Shown one piece after another: positions 54,975-64,000 of a stretch of 64,000 bases of DNA (the stretch's first letter is position 1; each line of letters opens with the position of its first letter). Source of the DNA: Brachypterus glaber (lineage: Eukaryota; Arthropoda; Insecta; Coleoptera; Kateretidae). The notes under the pieces were generated by a model. The model worked only from the letters and a program-made list of their open reading frames with translations, was not told the origin of the DNA and made no database searches. The position numbers and the translations under genes were made by a program. The stretch lies in contig OY294048.1 in assembly GCA_958510825.1 (NCBI GenBank), forward strand, positions 31,399,026 to 31,463,025. Reading direction: 5' to 3'.

Positions 54975-56470
54975 AATAAACAAGGTATACTAAACAATAA
55001 AATATTAATTAAAATGTAAAAGTTAAACTATAGGTACTCCATTTCATTTTATTATTAGTAACTATTGATTTTTATGATTGGTGCTAATATTAGTTGTTTT
55101 GACTAAGGTTGCAATCATGGTATCAATTTTAAAGTTTTTCAATATGATTTTTCTCTTGTCACTGTCAGAAATAAAATTTCTTTTTTTTTTTTAATGTGGT
55201 GGACTTTTAACAGCATATAAAGACTTCTAAAGTATTTTCCAAATTGGATTTTCCAATCACGCTTTAAAATAGTGTTCGTAATATTTGGCAGAACATACAT
55301 TTTATCATATTTTTATTAATAATTATAAAAAAATTGGAAAAGTTAATATTCTGTCTGAATGATATGCAATGCTCGGACTTTAGTTTAATTTGGTTTGGTA
55401 AGTTAGTTACTGAGTTATTTTATACCTAATGGAAATATAAAGATAGGTATAATAAAAATAGCCCTTGAATAGGTAAAATGCGCTTATTTTCAAATTTTAC
55501 CTATTTTCAGCTATTTTTCAAGGGCTCGTAGAGGGTTTAGATATCAAATAACCAGAACAAATTTTATATCGTCAATAAAGGTAGAGGAAAGGAAGCAAAT
55601 ATGGGCTACCAATTTTATTTTTTCTTGTAAAAAAATAAATAAAAGTTTAGTTCCAATACCAAACGTACCCAACGATAGCTATATTAATTAGTCACAACCT
55701 GTCATAAATTCATATTGATTAAAACAAATAATAAATTCATTATTTCGTAAATAGTGAGAAGGTGCACTTTTGTGTCGATTTGAAATTGGCCCTAAATATG
55801 GGCAATCAATCTTATTGGTCGCAATAAGTTAAAAGTATAATAGTTATATCTAAAATGAAATAATAAATCAAATAACTCCTAATATAGAACGTGGTATATT
55901 AAACATTTTTAAAGCTTTGAAGGTACCCATCTGGTACTGCCTCATCGCTATTATAGCGCGTTCCATATCGCCCTCGTTCCATTTTCTTCTATTCTTGGCT
56001 GTTGCTGATCTTTTCTTGGCCTCCTAGAAAAATTCTAGGCTTAAATACATAGTTCTATATAGCCCATAATAGAAACACAGGGATGGCCCATATTGCAAAA
56101 ATACTCGATGTATACAACAAAAGAGGTTATGTCTAAAACAGTAATTAGAAGAAAACTAATAAGCACACATCAAAGCCCGATTATGTGGCTTTAATTTGTT
56201 GCAGAAATGGTTTTGAAAACGTTGTTATCTATCAGGTAACGGAATTTATAAACTTACCTAAAAAAGTTCTGTGGCTTCCTGAAAAGGACGGAAAATAAAA
56301 ATAAATTCTCAAACGTCAACGAATGTATGAATTAATTAATGAATCTTTACTGTGGAAGTTTAACTTCGCTATTTACGATTTGCGATAGTCGGATGCAGAG
56401 AACTGCATCAGATAGCTGAGAAACCCACCTAGCCCATATTACAAGAAGTAGCCCACATTTGCTACCCTTC
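54975..56470. other. AT-rich DNA, no gene recognised
   Basis: Mostly unstructured. 55480-55560 (tcaagggctcgtagagggtttagat, then accagaacaaattttat) is a diverged copy of 57115-57175 in the same orientation, so the repeat block at 56475-57573 may once have extended here. Confidence 0.45.
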
Positions 56471-56474
56471 CTCT

Positions 56475-56595
56475 ATATTTGAGCTCTCGTTTGCCTTACA
56501 TGACATTTCAAAAAAATTAGGGGCCCCCTTTCAAAATTTGGATTGAAAGCGACTCTAAAAAGCGAGAAAATTTTATATTTAAAGAAGAAGAAGAA

Positions 56596-56626
<31 letters not shown>

Positions 56627-57298
56627 AAGAAGAAGAAGAAGAAGAAAAAGAAGAAGAAGAAGAATCCAAAATTCGAACAATTTTTTTTAAGGTTTCTTAC
56701 TTTACATTTGTTGTTACAATGCATTAGTGAACTTGTGTACAAATTTGAGAAAAATCGGTGAGATTGAAATGTGGAGGTGGTATAAATCAAAAAATTTGAC
56801 CCCTATATAGAAGGAATGTTTCGCCTAATCTAATGTTACAAAAAACGATAGCTTTGGTAGCAGTTCCATTATGCTAAATTCAAAATTGGATTGAATGCGA
56901 ACCTGAAAAGCGAGAAAAAATTATATTTAAAGAAGAAGAAAAAGAAGAGCAAAATTAAATTTGCGCATTTTCCTTTATAAAGCATTTTAGTATTAGTAAT
57001 ATCACCAATTTTAAGCAATTTTTAACAAAAAATAAACATTTTATAACAAAATATTAAAAGAATTGCATTGGATATTAACATAAAACCACAAATTTTATTA
57101 TTTTACCATTTTTAAACATTTTTAAGGGGCTCGTAAAGGTTTTAGATCTCAGAATACCAGAACAAATTTTATAAGGTATATTTGAGCTCTCGTTTGCCTT
57201 ACATGACATTTCAAAAAAACTAGAGGCCCCCTTTCAAAATTTGGATTGAAAGCGACTCTAAAAAGCGAGAAAATTTTATATTTAAAGAAGAAGAAGAA

Positions 57299-57329
<31 letters not shown>

Positions 57330-57573
57330 AAGAAGAAGAAGAAGAAAAAGAAGAAGAAGAAGAATCCAAAATTCGAACAATTTTTTTTAAGGTTTCTTAC
57401 TTTACATTTGTTGTTACAATGCATTAGTGAACTTGTGTACAAATTTGAGAAAAATCGGTGAGATTGAAATGTGGAGGTGGTATAAATCAAAAAATTTGAC
57501 CCCTATATAGAAGGAATGTTTCGCCTAATCTAATGTTACAAAAAACGATAGCTTTGGTAGCAGTTCCATTATG
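56475..57573. repeat. Direct repeat of about 395 bp (703-bp offset), each with a long (GAA)n tract
   Basis: gagctctcgtttgccttaca at 56481 and 57184; the copies are almost identical to cattatgcta at 56872 and 57575. (GAA)n at 56583-56663 and 57286-57363. A third diverged unit lies between (56878-56950, gattgaatgcgaacctgaaa..). Poly-Lys/poly-Phe ORFs here are artefacts. Confidence 0.9.
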
Positions 57574-57575
57574 CT

Positions 57576-58000
57576 ATGAGGTGGCATTAGTTGGGAGAAT
57601 CGCACGGAGCGTATTGAGGTGAATTTAAGAATGAATGCTGAGTGGTATATACGTAACATCCTTGGAGGGAACGGTCTACCTTCATTGTGTAAGATAACTT
57701 GATAATGCCTGTGTACATGCCGCAGGAACGGTGATCCAGTATATTAAGGCTGTTGGGATTGAGGCACTAGAGTGGCCACCAATGAATTCTGATCCAAATC
57801 CCTTAGAACATGTATTGTAAATTATAAAGCGACATATACGAGCACAAAGCCCAGCTCCTAACTCAATTGCAGAATTAAGAATTGCTGGACAGGAAGAATG
57901 GAATCGAACTCCGCAAGAAAGCATCAAATACCTTTTGATGAGCATGCCTAGGAGGATGCAGGCTATCGATAGAGCTCTACGAGCAAATACGAAGTTGTTG
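57576..58000 (+). pseudogene. Tc1-like transposase C-terminal part, copy 1
   Basis: Reads GGISWENRTERIEV, then YIRNILGG, DNACVHAAGTVIQYIKAV.., WPPMNSDPNPLEHVL, SIAELRIAGQEEWNRTPQ and LLMSMPRRMQAIDRAL. The second D and the final E are separated by 34 residues, the Tc1 DD34E spacing. It is broken by a frame change near 57690 and a stop after EHVL. The N-terminal half is missing. Confidence 0.85.
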
Positions 58001-58424
58001 TTTTTCGTTAGATACGTACATATTTTCGTGGTTAACAATGTGTAATTTTAAAATCAAATTTTAATGTACTTTTGTTCTATTTCAGGAAAATTAGTGGGCA
58101 TTTTTTTGCATAATTAAAAAGCGCGTGAAATGTTGATTTAAATAAGGCTTTCAACAGATCTGTAAGTTTTATCGTTGGTAAGCTATGAGCAACTAACTAC
58201 TCGCTCGCACATAGATATGTTTAAACTTTTAAGTGGAGTATCTCAGTAATTAAAATAGTTGAAGACTTAAAAACCATTGTAATGTGTGTTTTTATCACTA
58301 TAAATAAATTCTGAAAGTTACAACAAAATTAAAAATTGTCCGTAAGATTTCCGAGACTTCACTCAGAAAGTCCCATACGCAACTTCCTTGAAGAGCATGA
58401 TTTACCTTCATTGGGCATGTTAAC

Positions 58425-58735
58425 TTCGTGCTAATGCATGATAATGCCCTTGTACATGCAGCAAGAACAGTGATCCAGTATCTTTGGGCTGTTCGGATCG
58501 AGGCACTAAAGTGACCACCAATGAATTCTAATGCAAATCTCTTAGCATATGTATTGGACATTCTAAAGCTACATATATGTATACGAGCACAAAATCCAAC
58601 TCCTAACTTATTGGCAGAATAAACAATCAAATGGAATCGAACCCCGCAAGAAAGCATAAAATACCTTTTGATGATCATGCCTAGGAGGATGCAGGCTATC
58701 GCTAGAGCTCTAGGAGGAAATACGAAGTACTAAAT
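58425..58735 (+). pseudogene. Tc1-like transposase C-terminal part, copy 2
   Basis: Parallel to copy 1 about 740 bp earlier: DNALVHAARTVIQYL.., PPMNSNANLLAYVLDIL, EWNRTPQ-type block (WNRTPQESIKYLL) and MPRRMQAIARALGGN. The catalytic E of copy 1 is A here (LLAYV). Stops and deletions present. The two copies are a tandem pair. Confidence 0.8.
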
Positions 58736-58739
58736 TGTT

Positions 58740-60010
58740 ATGATGTTGCCTTGAAGAATCTGTTATATTGCCGTTATTGTCCCTCTTTCTCATTAAATGT
58801 TATAAACAAAATCGGGCCATTTTATTGATTCCTCTAAAAATGTATTGTAAGGCTTTAATATGTACATTATTTGACTATTAGTATACCTAAAACAGTCCAG
58901 CATAGGATACTTAGCAATAAGAAATACATAACGTTTCAAAGGAAAATAAATAAACCTAAAAAAAACTTAAAATAAAACTTACAATATTTTTGTCTGCGAG
59001 TATATTTACATTTATTAATTGAATATTTTTTGAAAAAAATAAAAATTTCGCACAAATACAAATGCTTAGTTTTATTATCTTTCTATCCGTGTCAAAATTA
59101 TGGTCGTGTAATAAAAAATAAAAAATACACTGCCCAGTAAAAGAGCTTTCCCATTTTTCACATCCGCGCGTAAAATGGATTTTTTATTATCAGATTCACT
59201 TTTAGCAACCTTAAAAATATACCAATTTTTACGGAAACATGGGGAAATATACATTTTTTTAGAAAAATTTGAAAATTGCTATATAGGGGTTAATTTTTTT
59301 ATGTTGTTTTTACAGAAAATAATGTACCTATATTAGGTTACTTAAAGAAAAAAATACCGGTAAAGTTCTTGTTTAAAATGTTCTATTTTTTTTTCTAAAA
59401 CATTTTAAAAACACACAATCTGATTTATATCGACACTTTTGCTTGCGATAGGTTGATATACTGTGTATTAAAAATGAGGCGGAAAATCCGAAGAATAACG
59501 TTAGAAATGCTATTGACCGAATGTAACCCATGACCGAACCATCCACCCTTTTCCCTATAGCAAACCATGTTTCAACATAATCAAAAAACATAATATATGA
59601 AGCAAGTGCCTATTCACAAGCTCGCATAAGAACATCAAACATAACAATACGATGCCTTGATTGGCTTGATGGGCCGCCATGTATCTTGTTAGCCAATCGC
59701 ATTCTTATTTTTTATGTTCTTATGCAAGCTTCTGGATATGCCTTAAATAATAAAAAAAATATTTGGATTTTCAAAAATAAAAATAAACAAAAAACACTTT
59801 TATATTTTTTATTTAAATTTTACAAATATCAAAAAGATATGGTATCTTTAATTTTAATAAAGGCACATTATAATATTTTATACATAAATTATAAAATTTA
59901 ATATGATTACAATTATTTGATAGTATGATTCTAATATTTCTATTTATTGCAACAAAGAAAAAATAAAAATAATATATGAAATGATTTGGCTGACATAAGA
60001 TTAACATAAT
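58740..60010. other. AT-rich DNA, no gene recognised
   Basis: 59110-59180 has tacactgcccagtaaaagag, a possible transposon end. 59615-59740 has an imperfect inverted pair around cgcataagaacat / atgttcttatgc. Nothing else supported. Confidence 0.5.
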
Positions 60011-60020
60011 AAACTCTTAG

Positions 60021-62096
60021 ATGATTCTACATCAAAAAAAATTTTTTTTTAGTTCCCAAGATATTTCCAGAAAAGGCAAGTAAGAGACATATGCCCCCTT
60101 AAAAGATACTCTAGAAATTCGGTTTTTATTTGATAACTTATGAACCTTTCTAGCTATAGTAGCGAGCTTTTCTAACCTTAATAAGTTTGTTTCCAGGGGT
60201 GTTCAAACAAGGGGGGCTTTATCAGTTTTTTGACACAAACTTTTTTTTGTTTAACTTTTTTGTCAAGTCGATTTTTTTGTAGTTTTGTTTTTTAGAATAT
60301 GATTTGTCAGGTAAAAATGCATAGAAAATGTAATTATGTTGTAAGAGAGTAGGATTAACCGTTTTCGAGAAAAATGCATTTTAAAGTAAAATTTCAGGTT
60401 TTAAGGTCCAAAAATTTAACACTAAAACGTTGAAGACCTAAATTTCAAGGATGAAGGATGATCCTACATCAAAAAACTAGAGTTAGTAGACCGTTGGAAC
60501 TACTAACCATGGGAGAAAAAAAGTAGTTCAAGAAGTTAGAAACAAACCCAACATATTTTCGATATTTTAATAATTTAAACTGGACTTTTAATATTAGGTT
60601 GTGTCATGCTTGACAGTAATTTTTACGCAAAGAAAAAGTAAGGCTATATTGTCTTAGATGTACAAAACATCTTAACGGTGAGTTGCTCAGTTGCCTATAT
60701 GACAGGGTATATTATTTGAGGTTATGTATAAGAACTGTCATTTATTGCCAACCGATGTTGCCTTTTGCAAAAACGAATAAAAATTGCTATTGACATCACT
60801 GCATACAGCTGATTTATTACTAGTAGAAGAAGAAATAAACGTATATTTACATCATTAGAAAGACCGCTGTACTACTTTTTTCTAGAATGTAAGCAAATAC
60901 ACACACTTTTCAATGAATCCATTCTAGCTCTAGATACGGTATGAGTATTCCATATCAAGTGTTAGAATGAGCACATGTAGTGCCATCTCTTGTTTATAAA
61001 AGTAAAGAAAACTGTAGCAAAATTAGCAAAGTATATATTTTACCATGAAATATTGAATAATTTAATGCAATTTAAAGTTTTGCGTTAAATTTGTTTTTCT
61101 TAATATTTGACCAGTTTTTTATTAATTTAGTTCAAAAAATTAAAACTGCTCCATCTATTGTTATATATTTAAACCTGATATCTGTCACAAAAATCTGACA
61201 TAACCTTCAATTTTTGCATTATAATAACATTAATTGCTTTATTTAAAAATATGTGTTTTGTTGCATTTACAATGTCGAGTCACAAAAGACATGGTTTTTA
61301 ACCTTGCAGTTTAAAGCCATACAGTTTTTCATATTTGCAGTCGAAGAAAAAGTATAGTCTACAACACGTATGGAATAGTCATTCCGCGCTCGCGGGACCG
61401 TCAAACTTTCCGCTCGCGCGGAATATTTTCTATTCTATACTAGTTATAGAATATATTTGGCAGTTATTATTCAGGAAAATGGACTAATTTCTGAACTTTT
61501 TAATTATACTTTTGTCTCCCTCTGTAGAACTTCTCTCTTTATCTTATCTAAATGTCAATGGTCATGACACTGACAAACAATTTTTGACAGGTGATTGTTT
61601 AAAATGCTAGTTACTAAATTTTGTTTTACTAAATCATGGCTACTACGTTTTTTCAACTTAGAAATTTTAAAAACGCTGTAACGTCTGAACATATGGACCT
61701 ATGTTTACATGAAATTTGATCTAATTTTCGTTGCCAAAGTTTGTAAACGGGCTAATAAATCACACTGTATATTTTTTTCTTAGTTTTTGATGTACAGTCA
61801 CCCTGCATCCTTAAAATTTTTATTTTTAATATTTAAGTGTTTAATTTTTGGACATTGAAACGTGAAATTTTACCTTTAATTGCAAAACGGTTAATCCTAT
61901 AGTATTGCAACAAAAGTACTCTCTTATGTATTTTTACCTGAGGAATTATATTTTTATAATAAAACTACAAAGTTAGGCAGAAAGAGTTCGGAGAAAAAAG
62001 TGTTAAAGTCTTATCGTTTAGCAAGTCCTTTTTAAAATAACTACCCCCGTTTACATAAACTTTTTTTACATTTTTTATGTAGAATCACCTCTTTAT
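60021..62096. mobile_element. Diverged stacked-module fold-back with an insert in its loop
   Basis: Left arm 60021-60480 (gattctacatc, aggggtgttcaaac, tatcagttttttg, aaccgttttcgagaaaa) is inverted at about 61765-62096 (tagtttttgatgta, aaaacggttaatccta, tatgtagaatcacctc). The loop 60480-61765 holds unrelated DNA, including the repeat shared with 18290-18480. Confidence 0.65.
61250..61440. repeat. Second copy of the 18290-18480 repeat, with CpG-rich hairpin
   Basis: Shares tgcatttacaa..gtc, cagtcg, tatagtcta and aacacgtatggaatagtcatt. At 61379-61426 it has attccgcgctcgcggg / ccgctcgcgcggaat, the most CpG-dense stretch seen in the window. Confidence 0.6.
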
Positions 62097-62197
62097 GACT
62101 AACCCTATATAGCCAAATGAATCTCAAATTATGCTTATTTGTTATATTTTTGTATCAGTTACGTACCCAGAGGGGAAAAGGAAATGAAAATAATATA

Positions 62198-63365
62198 CAG
62201 GGTGTATTTGAAATAGCGTAGGAAATTTTAACAGGTGATTCTACATGATAAAATATGACAAAAGGTTCCTATAAACATATGTCTAAAAATGCGTCATAAG
62301 TGAGCTACGCCCCTTTGAAATTGTCTAAAAAAAATCGGTTTTTATTTAATAACTCAGGAACCCTTTGAGATATATTAACGAGGTTTTGCAAGTGAATTAA
62401 TCTTAATAAGGCCCATCTTTGTATGTTATTTTCACATACTTATTTAAACCAGGGGTGTGCGAAACGGGGGGGCCTTATCAGTTTTTTGTCCAAAACTTTT
62501 TTCTGTGTAACTTTTTTGCAATTTTATTTTTGAAATATTCCTCAGGTCAAAATACATAAAAAAGGTACTCTTGTTGTAATACTGTAGGATTAACCGTTTT
62601 CGAGAAAAGTTCATTTGAAGGTGAAATTTCACGGTTCGAGGACGAAAAATTAAATACTAAAATGTCGAAAACCAAAATTTTAATGATGCAATGTTATTCT
62701 ACATCAAAAACTAAGAAAAAAAGTTTACATACATGTAGGTCGAAAAAACGCTTTTAAAGCTACCATAGCCCTTTAAAAATGGTGCCTATTTAGGAGACCA
62801 TAGCATAGGATTGATTTTTGGAAGTACCTGTATATGAGGTTTTTTCCTTAGTTTTTAATGTACATTCACCCTGCATCATTAAAATTTTGGTTTTCAACAT
62901 TTTAGTATTTAATTTTTAGTCCTCGAACCGTGGAATTTCACCTTCAAATGAATTTTTCTCGAAAGCGGTTAATCCTACAGTATTACAACAAGAGTACTTT
63001 TTTTATGTATTTTGACCTGAGGAATCATATTTCAAAAATAAAATTGCAAAAAAGTTACACAGAAAAAAGTTCGGGACAAAAAACTGATAAGCCCCCCCCG
63101 TTTCGCACACCCCTGGTTGAAATAAGTACATGAAAATAACAAATAAAAACGGGTTTGGTAGGATTAGTTGACGTGCAAAACCTCGTTGATATATCTCAAA
63201 GGGTTCCTGAGTTATTAAATAAAAACCGATTTTTTTAGCCACTTTCAAAGGGGCGTAGCTCCCTTATGACGCATTTTTAGACATATGTTTATAGGAACTT
63301 TTTGTCATATTTTATCATGTAGAATCACCTGTTAAAATTTCCTATGCTATTTCAAATACACCGTG
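62198..63365. mobile_element. 1.2-kb palindromic element, copy C
   Basis: TA at 62196-62197 and 63366-63367. Ends cagggtgtatttgaaatagc / gctatttcaaatacaccgtg. Same arms as copies A and B; loop about 62690-62860. ORFs inside are arm reads. Confidence 0.9.
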
Positions 63366-63367
63366 TA

Positions 63368-64000
63368 TAAATGAAAATCATAACCTAGTATACTATACTA
63401 GTATGATGAATATTTGTTGGCAAAAATTTTAAGGTTATTCTTCCGTTGAAAAATTTTTTTTTTGCTATGCTACTCTTTATGTATTATTCTTAAACAACTA
63501 TAATAATATATCTAAAAAATAATAGGAAATAATAATAATGAAATAAATTATTAGACACAAGTAGAACATGACTAGGTTTATAACACAAGCAAAAATAAAG
63601 ATTATAGTGGACCGAAACAGCCAATTTTCTGAAAAAATCACAATTAAATAAAAAAAAACAGGCCGTGGGAAGTTAAAGTTGTTGTTTTTTTAGAATGTTT
63701 GCTTTTATATTTTAGGTTTCTACAATTAAAAGAAATAAATTACACGTTTTTGTGTGACTACATGCGCACGGTTCGCTGCTATTTACTTGTGCCCTTTAGG
63801 GCGCAAAATGATTATTTCTTTAAATTTTTAACGACACTAATGAATAAAGAAGGTCCAATTAGCATCAAAAATACTTAAAAAATATATTTTATTCCTGGGG
63901 GGCAGCGGACTATGGCTAAAAAATATTGCTACAAATAATTTAGATAAGAGACTCGAAATTTTGATTAATTTTTTTTGCCACGTTGAAAATCGTTGGTCCA
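63368..64000. other. Unassigned DNA to the window edge
   Basis: No ORF or repeat recognised; somewhat GC-richer at 63745-63810. Confidence 0.5.

Noticed and set aside
56473..57490. Poly-Lys and poly-Phe ORFs
   Set aside because: Translations of (GAA)n/(TTC)n tracts, not proteins.
57682..58678. Minus-strand ORFs of 118 and 126 codons
   Set aside because: Antisense shadows of the Tc1-like transposase remnants on the plus strand.
1..64000. tRNA or rRNA genes
   Set aside because: No cloverleaf with A/B boxes or rRNA core was noticed on either strand; a tRNAscan/Infernal run would be decisive.

Overview
This 64 kb window looks like AT-rich, repeat-dominated intergenic and intronic DNA from an arthropod, most likely an insect. 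The reasons are several insect-type non-LTR retrotransposons (R4/Dong-, CR1-, Jockey- and I-like), Tc1/mariner-type transposons, GT-AG introns, TATA promoters, AATAAA signals and no prokaryotic gene organisation. I cannot fix the order or species; a beetle is only a guess.

The apparent host content is small. The most interesting part is a pair of paralogous two-exon genes, inverted relative to each other, that encode very short secreted cationic peptides. Gene 1 is on the + strand (exon 1 at 10044-10164, exon 2 at 20754-20809). Gene 2 is on the - strand (exon 1 at 43153-43267, exon 2 at 40726-40781). They share a TATA box 56 bp upstream of the ATG, a near-identical signal peptide, a basic segment, a phase-1 intron with the same donor and acceptor, a 56-nt last exon, and a 3' UTR with AATAAA. 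Both copies have been inflated by transposons. Gene 1 has about 10.6 kb of intron and a 1.2 kb palindromic element in its 3' UTR. Because the paralogue lacks some of these insertions, it serves as an empty-site control. One further possible host exon (46391-46464, THAP-like) is weakly supported.

Almost everything else is mobile DNA. (a) Non-LTR retrotransposons: an R4/Dong-like element (1-1713, -) and a truncated copy (24966-26115, +), both bordered by (TAA)n; CR1-like (14.4-17.9 kb and 26.2-27.2 kb, -); Jockey-like (47.8-50.6 kb, +); a LINE C-terminal piece (34.0-34.9 kb, -); an I-like 3' end (52.3-52.6 kb, -). (b) IS630/Tc1/mariner-type transposons with decayed transposases (29.3-31.5 kb, 37.5-40.1 kb) and Tc1 DD34E fragments (57.6-58.7 kb). 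(c) Many large fold-back (palindromic) elements, mostly with TA target duplications, often nested in one another: 4.5-9.3, 10.4-13.5, 18.5-20.7, 20.9-22.1, 27.8-28.9, 35.2-40.5, 43.6-44.9, 48.9-50.2, 51.8-53.6, 60.0-62.1 and 62.2-63.4 kb. (d) Tandem repeats: a 273-bp satellite with dimeric order (31.9-33.5 kb), a 107-bp repeat, (TAA)n, (ATTACA)n, (GAA)n and (TA)n.

All calls come from reading the sequence by eye. Boundaries backed by terminal inverted repeats plus TA/TTAA duplications are good to a base or so; other repeat boundaries are approximate.
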